This document shows, in pieces, positions 28,112 to 36,182 of a stretch of DNA of 64,000 nt. This DNA is from Rhizobium sp. BG4 (GTDB lineage: Bacteria; Pseudomonadota; Alphaproteobacteria; Rhizobiales; Rhizobiaceae). The position numbers and the translations under genes are program-made. Each line of letters begins with the position of its first letter. Position 1 is the first letter of the stretch. The notes under the pieces are model-generated. The model was not told where the DNA came from and made no database searches. It worked only from the letters and a program-made list of their open reading frames with translations. Location of the stretch: the NCBI RefSeq assembly GCF_016864575.1, contig NZ_CP044125.1:372001-436000 (forward strand), written 5' to 3'.

Positions 28112-28957
28112 ATGTCTACTTCCGCGGCCCTTGCCGGCATGCCCGCTCAACCTGTAACCGATCTTGCAGCGCTGAAAGCCCGCCAGCAGGGCGCCTGGTC
28201 ATCGGGCGATTACGCCGTCGTTGGAACGACGCTGCAGATCGTCGGCGAATGCCTCTGCGAAGCGCTCGATCTGCGTGCCGGTTCGAAGGTTCTCGATGTT
28301 GCGACCGGCAATGGCAATGGCGCGTTGGCCGCCGCCCGCCGCTGGTGCGAGGTGACCGCCACCGATTACGTCCCTGCCCTTCTCGACAAGGCGATGGAGC
28401 GGGCGAATGCCGACCGGCTGGCGATGGAATTCATGGAGGCCGATGCGGAGAACCTGCCGTTCAAGGATCAGAGCTTCGACTATGTCATGTCGATCTTCGG
28501 CGTGATGTTCACGCCCGACCAGGAGCGCGCCGCCGCCGAGCTCACGCGCGTCTGCAAGCGCGGCGGGTCGATCGGCTTGTCGAACTGGACGCCGGATGGC
28601 TTCATCGGCCAGTTGTTCAAGACGATCGGCAAGCATGTGCCGCCACCGGCCGGCGCCCGCTCGCCTGCCCTCTGGGGCACGCGCACCAGGCTCGAGGAGC
28701 TGTTTCCGGCCCATGTCGCGTCGATTGCCGCGACGCCGCGCCAGTTCGTGTTTCGCTACAAGTCGCCGGCGCATTGGCTGGAGGTGTTCCGGACCTTCTA
28801 CGGTCCGGTGCTCAAGGCCTTCGGCGCGCTGGACACGGCTGACCAGATGGCACTTGCCGGCGAGCTGACCGACCTGATGATCCGCTTCAACCGGGCCGAG
28901 GACGGAACGATCGTGGTGCCGAGCGACTATCTCGAAGTGGTCATCACACGGCACTAG
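28112..28957 (+). CDS. class I SAM-dependent methyltransferase (UbiE/Methyltransf_11 type)
   Basis: A 281-residue enzyme. The SAM-binding motif is KVLDVATGNGNGALAAARR near residue 60, followed by VTATDYVPALLDKAMERA, MEADAENLPFKDQSFDYVMS and FTPDQERAAAELTRVCKRGG. GGAGG lies 10 bases before the ATG. The second half lacks features that would identify the substrate. It is divergent from the SARP-like regulator and precedes a short gene of unknown function. Confidence 0.85.
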   Translation: MSTSAALAGMPAQPVTDLAALKARQQGAWSSGDYAVVGTTLQIVGECLCEALDLRAGSKVLDVATGNGNGALAAARRWCEVTATDYVPALLDKAMERANADRLAMEFMEADAENLPFKDQSFDYVMSIFGVMFTPDQERAAAELTRVCKRGGSIGLSNWTPDGFIGQLFKTIGKHVPPPAGARSPALWGTRTRLEELFPAHVASIAATPRQFVFRYKSPAHWLEVFRTFYGPVLKAFGALDTADQMALAGELTDLMIRFNRAEDGTIVVPSDYLEVVITRH

Positions 28958-29026
28958 AGGGGGCGCAGGCATGCAGCGGGCGGAAGCGTCCGCTGCATGT
29001 CGCGAGACAATTTCACGAGGCATATC

Positions 29027-29347
29027 ATGTCCGAGACGAACGAATTCATCTCCGAGGTGACGAAGGCCGCCCATCAGCTCCAGACGCTTGGACAGGATGA
29101 GGCCCACCATCTGATCCTCCGGTCGGTCACCGAGATACGCACGATGCGCGCGCTGGTCGGCATTCCGGCCAACAGCAATCACGACGCCGTCTTCGATCTC
29201 CTGAAGATCGCCACGTCGGCCACAAGGCAGACGCCCGGAGATCTCGCACGGGCGCTGCTGATGGCGGCCGACATGATGCGCACGCTCGACATGGTGATCG
29301 ACAGCCGCGCCGCCATCTGCCTGACCGGCACCTGCCAGTCGAAATAG
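29027..29347 (+). CDS. hypothetical protein
   Basis: A 106-residue protein of unknown function starting at ATG 29027, with GAGG 7 bases upstream. It is helical in character: AHQLQTLGQDEAHHLILRSV, VFDLLKIATSATRQTPGDLA. It has no membrane segment and only one cysteine near the C-terminus. Codon usage resembles its neighbours. It lies 69 bases after the methyltransferase gene and may share its transcript. Confidence 0.6.
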   Translation: MSETNEFISEVTKAAHQLQTLGQDEAHHLILRSVTEIRTMRALVGIPANSNHDAVFDLLKIATSATRQTPGDLARALLMAADMMRTLDMVIDSRAAICLTGTCQSK

Positions 29348-29398
29348 CCGCTCGGGGGCCTCTCAGATGTGGTTCGTCAGAGATCGCCGGGCCGGCCG

Positions 29399-30073
29399 TC
29401 AGGAAGACGCGACGATGCCGCGCAAGAGCAGGTCGATGCCATCCAGATAGTCCTTTCGGTCGCCGTGGGCGGGCAGCTGCGCCGCCACGCTGCGCGTAAA
29501 CGGATAGCTCTCGGGATCGAGTTCCGACCAGGCTGCCGCGACCTCCGCGAGAAAACTTGCTCGTTCAAGCCCTTGGACACCTGCAAGCTTGGCGTTTGCC
29601 GCGTTTTGGCCCGCCACGCCCAGAATGTACTTGAGCAAGGCAGAAACGGCAGACCATTCGTGTTCGGCAGAAACGCCGAGCAAGCGGACCTGCTGACCGA
29701 TGCGCTCGAAAATGCGCACCATCGGCAACTGCCCGGGCGCCGACATCAAAGCCGCGCCGACCCATGGATGGGCGTCGATGGCATCGAATAGATCCAGCGC
29801 CAGGGCGCGGATCGTTTCCTGCGGCGATGCTCCCGCCGGCTTTGCTTCCATTGTCCGGGCGATGATCTCGTCACAGGCTGCCGTCACAAGATCGCTTTTA
29901 CCAGCGACGTGCCAATAGATGGCACCCGGCCCCGTCGCGAGCAACTTCGACAACGCCTGGAAGGTCAGGCCGCCTTCTCCGCCTTCATCCAACAGCCGGA
30001 TAGAGGCGTCGATAATCTGTTCTCTGGTGAGGGACCGCTGCCGCCTCGATCGTGTGTCGTTCCGTTCTTTCAT
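29399..30073 (-). CDS. TetR family transcriptional regulator
   Basis: A 224-residue repressor starting at ATG 30073. The N-terminal helix-turn-helix reads REQIIDASIRLLDEGGEGG followed by LTFQALSKLLATGPGAIYWHVAGKSDLV, with the TetR-class YWHVAGK recognition helix. The C-terminal ligand-binding part resembles the TetR_C group of tetracycline-type repressors. The divergent gene encodes a TetX-like flavin monooxygenase, and two palindromes lie between them, so a drug- or metabolite-inducible pair is likely. Confidence 0.9.
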   Translation of the reverse strand: MKERNDTRSRRQRSLTREQIIDASIRLLDEGGEGGLTFQALSKLLATGPGAIYWHVAGKSDLVTAACDEIIARTMEAKPAGASPQETIRALALDLFDAIDAHPWVGAALMSAPGQLPMVRIFERIGQQVRLLGVSAEHEWSAVSALLKYILGVAGQNAANAKLAGVQGLERASFLAEVAAAWSELDPESYPFTRSVAAQLPAHGDRKDYLDGIDLLLRGIVASS

Positions 30074-30089
30074 GGAATATCCTTGACAT

Positions 30090-30127
30090 GAATGGAACGG
30101 CATTCCAACTATGGAATGACATTCCAT
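30090..30127. promoter_or_regulatory. TetR-type operators in the tetR/monooxygenase intergenic region
   Basis: A perfect palindrome ATGGAATG-A-CATTCCAT covers 30111-30127. A second, imperfect copy of the same half-sites (TGGAACGGCATTCCA) covers 30093-30107. Together they fill most of the 76 bases between the divergent genes, the standard layout for a TetR repressor controlling both. Confidence 0.75.
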
Positions 30128-30149
30128 TAGAGTTGCGAGGCAGTTTGTC

Positions 30150-31295
30150 ATGCAGAAATCAGTAACGATCATCGGTGCCGGTCTTGGAGGGCTCATGCTC
30201 GCCAGGGTCCTCCGCGTCCACGGCATCACATCGACCATCTACGAAGCAGAGACGTCTCCAATCGCACGCGGCCAAGGTGGTATGCTGGATATCCACGAGG
30301 AGAACGGACAGCGGGCACTCAAGGACGCCGGGCTGTTCGACGAGTTCACGAAGCTCGTCCACCCTGGCGGCCAGCAGAGCCGGGTCCTCGACATACACGG
30401 CAAGGTCCTGTTCGATCATCCGGACGATGGCACCGGCGGCCGGCCGGAAGTTCCGAGAGGCGAGCTTCGCCGTATTCTGATCGAGTCGCTTTCTGACGGT
30501 GCGATCCGCTGGGATCACAAGGTGACGTCGATCAGCGCGCTGGGCAGCGGGCAACATCTGGTGAAGTTCGCGAACGGTACGACAGCGGCCGCCGATCTTC
30601 TCGTAGGCGCAGATGGGGCGTGGTCGAAGGTGCGCCCGCTCATTTCAAGCGCCAAGCCGGCTTACTCCGGCATTTCGTTCATCGAGACCTATCTTCGCGA
30701 TGCCGACGCCAATCACAAGCCGACCGCAGATGCCGTCGGCGGCGGTTCGCTGTTCGCCGTCGCTCCTGGCAAGGGCGTCCAGGCTCACCGCGAACCGGGC
30801 CAGGTATTGCATGCCTACATCGCCCTGAAGCGCGCGGAAGAATGGTTCGAACGCATTGACTTCTCCGATCGTGCGGCAGCATGCGCCGCTATCGCCGGAG
30901 AGTTCGATGGTTGGGCTCCCGAACTCACCGCCCTGATCACGCGTGCCGACACAGTGCCGGTTCTGCGGATGCTCCACACTCTGCCCGCCGACCATCGTTG
31001 GGATCGCGTTCCCGGCGTGACGCTTGTCGGCGACGCGGCGCATCTGATGATCCCCTCAGGTGAAGGGGCCAATCTGGCAATGTACGATGGCGCGGAACTC
31101 GGGAAAGCGATCGCCGCCCATGAGGACGATATCGAAACAGCGCTTTCTGTATATGAACGGGAACTCTTCGCTCGCAGCGCGGCTGCGGCAGTGGATGCCA
31201 CCGGGATGATGGACGTGCTGTTTTCGATGCCGTTCCAGATGTTGAAGGTCACGGCACTGTTTACGCCATGGGCGTCGATAAGCCTCAGGCTGTAA
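30150..31295 (+). CDS. FAD-dependent monooxygenase, TetX-like
   Basis: A 381-residue group A flavoprotein monooxygenase. The FAD Rossmann motif is SVTIIGAGLGGLMLARVL at residues 4-21. RGQGGMLDIHEENGQRALKDAG resembles the TetX segment after the first fold. The second FAD motif is GVTLVGDAAHLMIPSGEGAN. Such enzymes hydroxylate aromatic or polyketide compounds with NADPH; TetX itself inactivates tetracyclines. Whether this one acts on tetracycline cannot be judged from sequence alone. It is divergent from a TetR gene. Its end is only 66 bases from the Tn7-like operon end, so it could be cargo of that element. Confidence 0.85.
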   Translation: MQKSVTIIGAGLGGLMLARVLRVHGITSTIYEAETSPIARGQGGMLDIHEENGQRALKDAGLFDEFTKLVHPGGQQSRVLDIHGKVLFDHPDDGTGGRPEVPRGELRRILIESLSDGAIRWDHKVTSISALGSGQHLVKFANGTTAAADLLVGADGAWSKVRPLISSAKPAYSGISFIETYLRDADANHKPTADAVGGGSLFAVAPGKGVQAHREPGQVLHAYIALKRAEEWFERIDFSDRAAACAAIAGEFDGWAPELTALITRADTVPVLRMLHTLPADHRWDRVPGVTLVGDAAHLMIPSGEGANLAMYDGAELGKAIAAHEDDIETALSVYERELFARSAAAAVDATGMMDVLFSMPFQMLKVTALFTPWASISLRL

Positions 31296-31361
31296 CCGTG
31301 AGCGGGTCGTCGCGCTCAGGGGAAAAATTCCAACGACTGAATGGGAGAACGCCCTCGATCA

Positions 31362-32342
31362 TCACGACGGCTCCCGATCACTAAAGGGGACGAACGTCCG
31401 ACCGCTGGGACGCCGATCCTCTGCGGCGATGCGCAGGTATTCGCGGGTGATCAACGGCGATCCTCGGTTGATCGCCATGTGACCTGAAGGAACGATCACG
31501 TTCATGATCTTCCCAGCCGAGCCGCCGCCGATCGTGATGAAATCATGCATGTATTCATCCTTGTGGAGATTGGAGGACGATGCGAACGGGAGCCTGGCAT
31601 CGACATCCGCGAGAAAGGTTTTGAGGCGGCCGCGGCCCGCTGGCTTCGAATGATCGAACTCCGTCATTGGGAAATTCGGGAATAGTCCTCGGTTGTAGAG
31701 CTGCTTGTTCGCCTCGACGGCGACTTGGACGCTCCGCAGTCCTGCGAGCAGGATGTTGCACTGTCGCTGATTTGCGATGTGCTGAAGCAGCGCAGCATGA
31801 GAAGACGCTTTGGTTCTCGAGACCTCAAAAAGGAAATGCGCGTCGTCGATGATAAGGAGTTCCGTTTCCATGTCGCCGAGGCGGCGGGTGACGGTGGAGT
31901 TCATGGACGACAGAGTCATCCGAGGAATCGTCGACGCGCCGGTCGCGGTGAAAATCTGGCGCGCGAATTCAATGCGATCCCAGTCTTCCCGTGCCTCAAC
32001 GTAAGCGACGGGGACGCGCCATCCTCGTTCGCCAAACACGGGCGGATGCTTGGTGGCGTAATACTGAACGAGGAAGGACTTTCCTGTTCGCGAGTCTCCG
32101 ATCACCCCGCCGATCGAGCCGGAGGCATGCTTTCCGCCGTCGATGGGCCTGTGAAACCTGTCGATGAATTCGAGTCCCTTGTTGAACCGGCGGTGAGGTA
32201 CGATCAGGAACGTAATCATGTCCTGACGTTTTTCGACGGGAAGACTGGCGGCGGCTCGTCGCTCCTCGTCCGATGTAAATGCCGTCAGATGGAATTCCGG
32301 AAGAAATCTCAGCTGTGGCTTGGCGAGTTCCAGGTTGGCCAT
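31362..32342 (-). CDS. tnsC: TnsC/TniB-like AAA ATPase
   Basis: A 326-residue ATPase. In Tn7 the TnsC protein links target selection to the TnsAB transposase. Walker A is GDSRTGKS at residues 82-89 and Walker B is LLIIDDAH at 162-169, with the AAA_22/TniB-like context FEVSRTKASSHAALLQHIAN after it. LLAGLRSVQVAVEANKQL is the sensor region. The ATG at 32342 overlaps the tnsB stop as TGATG, and a TTG at 32345 is an alternative. It is shorter than Tn7 TnsC (about 555 residues) and nearer the TniB size. The reading frame is intact. Confidence 0.85.
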   Translation of the reverse strand: MANLELAKPQLRFLPEFHLTAFTSDEERRAAASLPVEKRQDMITFLIVPHRRFNKGLEFIDRFHRPIDGGKHASGSIGGVIGDSRTGKSFLVQYYATKHPPVFGERGWRVPVAYVEAREDWDRIEFARQIFTATGASTIPRMTLSSMNSTVTRRLGDMETELLIIDDAHFLFEVSRTKASSHAALLQHIANQRQCNILLAGLRSVQVAVEANKQLYNRGLFPNFPMTEFDHSKPAGRGRLKTFLADVDARLPFASSSNLHKDEYMHDFITIGGGSAGKIMNVIVPSGHMAINRGSPLITREYLRIAAEDRRPSGRTFVPFSDREPS

Positions 32343-33280
32343 CAATCGTCCTCGTCGTTGTCGTAAAGTTTCCGCAGATGTTCGATGTCGTCCGTGTCTA
32401 GGTAGCCGGACAGGTGTCCTCGGTGTTCCGCTACGCCGGGTTTCGGCTTGGGCTGTTTAAGCGCGGCATGTTCCGCAGCCTTCGCCACCAAAGGGTCGCG
32501 GGGAACGAGCCGACCGTCCTCATCGCGCTCGTGGATAACGGCCGGCGTATCGTCGGCGCGATAGTCGTTAGCGGCGGGAGAGGCGCGTTTGCGACCGCGC
32601 GGAGAGAAGGGATTGGCGTGATCGATGAAACCCGAACTGGCCGCTGCGCTCGTGACCGTTTCCGCGACACGACTGCGGCGCGTCTTGTTGGACACCCCTC
32701 GGTAGAACGCGACGAGCTTGTCAGCGGTCTTATGTTTGTTGCGCTCGGCATGGATTGCGCTCAGGTCATCCCCAAACGCCTTCAACGACGCCTCCAAGTC
32801 TCTGATGTTGGTCACGGAACGGCGACTGTGCTTGTTGTGATGCTGGATGGCGCGCTTGTGCTGATAGAGCCGAAGACCACTTGCATAGCTCAGATCGGCG
32901 GCGACAGCGGGCACCTTGACCGCCGTGTCCGCACCCGGAACGGTCACGTAGATGAAGCCAAGGTCGGAAGGATCGCGACAGCACTTGTAGAGCGTCGTCG
33001 GCTTGCGTGGTTTCCTGGCCTTTGCCCTGTTCGGAGGGGTACTCGTCGGCGACGTTGCCATCACCACCAGTTCAGGCGACGAATAACGGATGTAATCCCA
33101 AACGATGCAGCCGTCCTGGATGGCCGCCTCGTGTTGTTCGCCGGAAAGCCTGGCGAAGATTTCGGGATTGATCGGCTGGCGATTGCCCGTCTTGTGGATG
33201 TTATCGTCAAAGAGCTGCTGAGGAATGCCTTTGAGGCTTCGGAGGAAGCCCAATCCCTTGTGAGACGACCTGTTGTAGTC
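32342..33280 (-). pseudogene. tnsB: C-terminal part of TnsB-like transposase, cut off by in-frame TGA
   Basis: This is the same reading frame as the upstream tnsB part, continued past the TGA at 33283-33281. It opens directly with DYNRSSHKGLGFL, the expected continuation of the DDE domain. The beta-barrel domain (WDYIRYSSPELVVMA, DPSDLGFIYVTVPG) and the helical region (YASGLRLYQHKRAIQHH) typical of TnsB/Mu-type transposases follow. The TTG at 33253 could serve as a start but lacks a properly spaced ribosome-binding site, so separate translation is doubtful. The lysine-rich C-terminal tail is the part that contacts TnsC in Tn7. Confidence 0.75.
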
Positions 33281-34729
33281 TCAGACCCACGCGGTGATGT
33301 GCTTTACCAGCTCGGAGAACGTGATCTTCGGCTGCCCCAGTTCCTTTTCCTTGCCGCCCTCCTTGCGCCTCACAACGTTGGAAAGAGTGGTCCCGGGAAG
33401 ATTATGAATGAGGCTGTCGTTCAAGGTCCTGATCGTTCGCTCGAGCCCACCCTTGGAGTTCGGTTCGCCAGGTCGGACCTCGTGTAAGGTGACGCCGATC
33501 TCGTCGCAGAACGCCCTCATGTTGTCGCTCTGTAAGTGGGTGTCGGCATCCACCACGAGAACGCTCATGAGACCGTGCATGGTCCAGTCGAGGCCTGGGT
33601 ACTCGGACATGTCTTTCGGGTAGACGGCTTGCTTGAAGCCGTGGAGGAACGCCTCGAAACTGGGCTTCCCAAAGAAAACCGTGAAACCAATGACGCCCGC
33701 GCTCATGCGGTCGCGAAACAGGATGATGTTGGGCCGTCCCCAGATGTAGCTGTAGAAGTCGTCGAAGACGGTTACGTCCAACTCCGTATAGTCAACCTCG
33801 ACGACTTCGAGCGGGACGGTCGGCAGAAGCTGCGGAATTCGCAGGTCATGGATGCGCATCGCCGTCTCGAGGTCCTTGCGCAGGACATCACGCGTGAAAT
33901 GATCGACACCGTAAAACCGCCTCTCGATTGTCGACTGATGTGGTTTGACGATGTTGCCCTCGTCGTCGGTAACAAGGGGAATGAGGTCCTTGTTCTCTTG
34001 CTTGAGAAGGAGCTTCTCGTACGCCTCACGCGCATCGAGTGCTGTCCCCTTGGGCAACGACCAAGCTTCCTCGACCGCTTCACGGAACAGGTCTTCGAGG
34101 CGATCACAGTAGGCATGCTCGCGATTGCCGCGTGACTTGCCAGGAGCCACCGCCAGCAGACGGTTGAACGGGTTGTCGATGTACGCGCGGATAGCATTTT
34201 TGAGGGTGTTGTAGCAGGGAGGCGTTTCGTCTCCGATCTTCGCTGCGTGCTTCAGGGCGGCACTGAGGATCAACTTGCGCTTGGGCATGACAGTGCCCTT
34301 CCCGCCTTCTCTCAGGATCGCTACGACGTAATCAAGCTTTCGCTCCCCAGCCTTTCTCTGCTCGGGATCAAGCGCGATCGAGGTCTCGATGTTCCTCCCC
34401 GTCTGCTTCGATTCATGCGGAATAAAGCGTCCCTGTCGCTCGAGCTGGCTGATTTGCCAGTTTGAAAGATGGCCAGGCTGATCGCTTGCTACGTTCTGGA
34501 CATGGAATTTTCCCCCAAGGCCGTTCCACTCGGCATAGGAAACGACAATGAAGTGTCCGATCTTTGATCGCTCGACGTTGATGATCGAGAACCGATAACC
34601 CTTGGGGAAGCTATAGACTTGGACCTTCTCGCCTTCCCTCGGATTGGTGGGGATGTCGAGTTGTCGGATGTCGAGTGCCACCGGCAAGTTGTCGCGCTTG
34701 AGGAAGTCATTGTGTCTGACGAGAGACAT
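33281..34729 (-). CDS. tnsB: TnsB-like DDE transposase, truncated after the catalytic domain
   Basis: A 482-residue fragment containing N-terminal DNA-binding domains and the complete RNase H-like core. Catalytic residues are visible: D313 in EVVEVDYTELD, D394 in VLVVDADTHL and E430 in NSKGGLERTIRTLND. Exactly 35 residues separate D394 from E430. The ATG at 34729 has GAGGA 7 bases before it and lies 3 bases after tnsA. Translation stops at an in-frame TGA (33283-33281) following ITAWV, where family members continue into DYN. With the stop suppressed the full protein would be 795 residues, a normal size. No other frameshift or stop is present. Confidence 0.8.
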   Translation of the reverse strand: MSLVRHNDFLKRDNLPVALDIRQLDIPTNPREGEKVQVYSFPKGYRFSIINVERSKIGHFIVVSYAEWNGLGGKFHVQNVASDQPGHLSNWQISQLERQGRFIPHESKQTGRNIETSIALDPEQRKAGERKLDYVVAILREGGKGTVMPKRKLILSAALKHAAKIGDETPPCYNTLKNAIRAYIDNPFNRLLAVAPGKSRGNREHAYCDRLEDLFREAVEEAWSLPKGTALDAREAYEKLLLKQENKDLIPLVTDDEGNIVKPHQSTIERRFYGVDHFTRDVLRKDLETAMRIHDLRIPQLLPTVPLEVVEVDYTELDVTVFDDFYSYIWGRPNIILFRDRMSAGVIGFTVFFGKPSFEAFLHGFKQAVYPKDMSEYPGLDWTMHGLMSVLVVDADTHLQSDNMRAFCDEIGVTLHEVRPGEPNSKGGLERTIRTLNDSLIHNLPGTTLSNVVRRKEGGKEKELGQPKITFSELVKHITAWV

Positions 34730-34732
34730 GTC

Positions 34733-35365
34733 TCAGTCCTCCCCATCGATACCATCAGCGGTCACAAACGTGACTCGCGTGTTTTCCGAGATGGGCATCC
34801 CGAGATCGATCTGGACTTCTCCGGAGATGGCAAGCTGAAGCACGCAGGCGACGGCTGCCTCGCGGTCTTCATAGCGGGACAAATCGACGATCCAGCCAAT
34901 GGTCGTTGCTCCCCCGCCAAGCCCGTCGATGACCCGGCGTACTGCGCGCATGGCCTGCGGATCACGGGCGCGGTTGTCGCGCCATAGGCGGCGGACGTTG
35001 TCCATGCGAGGCTGCATGTGGATGGCAAGCTCGGTGATGATCGAGTAGCTGGCACCGAATTGGTCGGCATACGCTTGTTCGAGCTGCCCCCTGCTTCGCT
35101 CGCGGAACCATTGCTCTTGCAGGATGGCTTCTGAGACGACATCAGCATAGATCACACCCCCATCCACCTTGAGGATGCCAAGGGTGGGAATATGAGTGGC
35201 CGTCCCATTCGGTCCGTAGCGGTCGAACGTCTGATACTCGAGCTTCAAAGGATACGGTGAGATCAGCAGGACGGAGGGATCGACCTCCAGATGCCAGAGG
35301 TAATCCCGCATCAAAGGCTCGGCGGCACGAATGCCCTTCCCGGAAACAGACTTTCGAGATGGCAC
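34733..35365 (-). CDS. tnsA: TnsA-like protein lacking nuclease active-site residues
   Basis: A 210-residue protein starting at GTG 35365. The TnsA N-terminal pattern is clear: LMRDYLWHLEVDPSVLLISP corresponds to LERDFALLLEFDPxV of active homologues, followed by a beta hairpin and ILKVDGGVIYADVVSE. In Tn7 TnsA the nuclease residues are E63, D114 and K132. By alignment from memory the equivalents here are M19, T61 and V77, so the PD-(D/E)xK centre is missing. The helical C-terminal half (residues ~85-150) is retained and may bind TnsC. The protein may be structural, or it may be inactivated. Confidence 0.75.
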   Translation of the reverse strand: MPSRKSVSGKGIRAAEPLMRDYLWHLEVDPSVLLISPYPLKLEYQTFDRYGPNGTATHIPTLGILKVDGGVIYADVVSEAILQEQWFRERSRGQLEQAYADQFGASYSIITELAIHMQPRMDNVRRLWRDNRARDPQAMRAVRRVIDGLGGGATTIGWIVDLSRYEDREAAVACVLQLAISGEVQIDLGMPISENTRVTFVTADGIDGED

Positions 35366-35610
35366 GTGGTTCGGGGTTCCCCGGCTTTCTTTCTCTTTGG
35401 GACCTGAAAGACAGGCTCATGGCCGGGTGCGAACCCGTACGGCAACCTATCTCTCATTGCCGCCCTCTCTCGCAGCGCGCTCGGCTTTGCCTTTCTGGCT
35501 GGGGTGAGGACGACGATTTTGGTGATCGTCTCGGCCGAAACGCCAAGGCGTTCGGCCTGTGCGGTCGAAATTTTGAATGGCGGCGGACTTGGTGTGATCC
35601 GAACAAACAT
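35311..35610 (-). CDS. small hypothetical protein at the head of the tns operon
   Basis: A 99-residue open frame with ATG 35610 and GGAG 8 bases upstream. It overlaps the tnsA start by 55 bases in another frame. It is basic and proline-rich (FVRITPSPPPFKISTAQAERLGVSAETITKIVVLTPARKAKPS). The segment AQAERLGVSAETITKIVV resembles a short helix-turn-helix. I do not recognise the family. The ribosome-binding site and position favour a real gene, but codon support is modest. Confidence 0.45.
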   Translation of the reverse strand: MFVRITPSPPPFKISTAQAERLGVSAETITKIVVLTPARKAKPSALRERAAMRDRLPYGFAPGHEPVFQVPKRKKAGEPRTTCHLESLFPGRAFVPPSL

Positions 35611-35888
35611 ACGCAGTTCTCCATTCCGGCGCGCATAGCGGCCGGTTAACGCTGAACAAAACAGAGCGACGTCACGTCAGGCCGCTAAGCGACCTATTCG
35701 GAAGGTGGAGGATGCAAGTTTTCTCATGAAGACCCGCTGGAGCTAGTGGACTTGTCATTCAGATGGCAGCCGTAAGCGTTCCGGTTTCCCGGTCGGCTTT
35801 ATATTCGGACTGTTAAAACCATCATGTTCGACATTGCTCTTCCTGCGGTTGGGATCGCGAGGCATCGCCTTCAATCAACGATCGATTC

Positions 35889-35919
35889 GAACAAATAGCG
35901 AACACATTTGATTTGTCAA
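35889..35919 (-). promoter_or_regulatory. putative LexA-controlled promoter of the tns operon
   Basis: On the minus strand TTGACA (35919-35914) is followed after 16 bases by TATTTG (35897-35892). The 15 bases 35903-35889 read GTTC-GCTATTT-GTTC, an exact match to the alphaproteobacterial LexA box GTTC-N7-GTTC, and overlap the -10 position. A transcript would start near 35885, some 275 bases before the small ORF that heads the tns operon. Confidence 0.6.
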
Positions 35920-36033
35920 GAGGGTAAAATGCTTGCGGGCACGGAAAACCGGTCACGCACGCGGGTATCGCCACGTGTCAACGATGCGTTAACCTCCACC
36001 GGTCATAGTGGGAAGGCTTAGAGAAGCATGCAT

Positions 36034-36122
36034 ACCTCCTTTCTTTCTTTGTCGGGAAGGATGGCAATGAGAGAGCCGGGCCGGTCGCCAAACCAGTTTT
36101 TCGCCGGCTCTCTCCTCCTCCC
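36034..36122 (+). ncRNA. possible small RNA with long hairpin and anti-Shine-Dalgarno-like tracts
   Basis: Arms GAGAGAGCCGG (36069-36079) and CCGGCTCTCTC (36103-36113) pair perfectly around a 23-base loop. On the plus strand the hairpin is flanked by ACCTCCTTTCT and by CTCCTCCCC. Rhizobial trans-acting RNAs of the alpha-r14 type expose CU-rich loops of this kind. There is no T-run after the hairpin on either strand. On the minus strand the first tract is instead a perfect ribosome-binding site (AAAGGAGGT) before very short frames. Confidence 0.3.
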
Positions 36123-36182
36123 CGAAAATTCGATGGATTGTGATCGAGTTCGTTTGCCGAGGTCGAGCTTGTCGTCATCTAC

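Noticed and set aside
31240..31361. TGT-starting sequences near tnsC as a left transposon end
   Set aside because: TGTTTACG at 31257 and TGTAACCG at 31291 have no matching inverted copy in the right-hand region.
35755..35865. A 36-codon minus-strand frame between the LexA-type promoter and the 99-codon ORF
   Set aside because: Its ribosome site is too close to the ATG and the peptide has no recognisable feature. It is mentioned only as a possibility.
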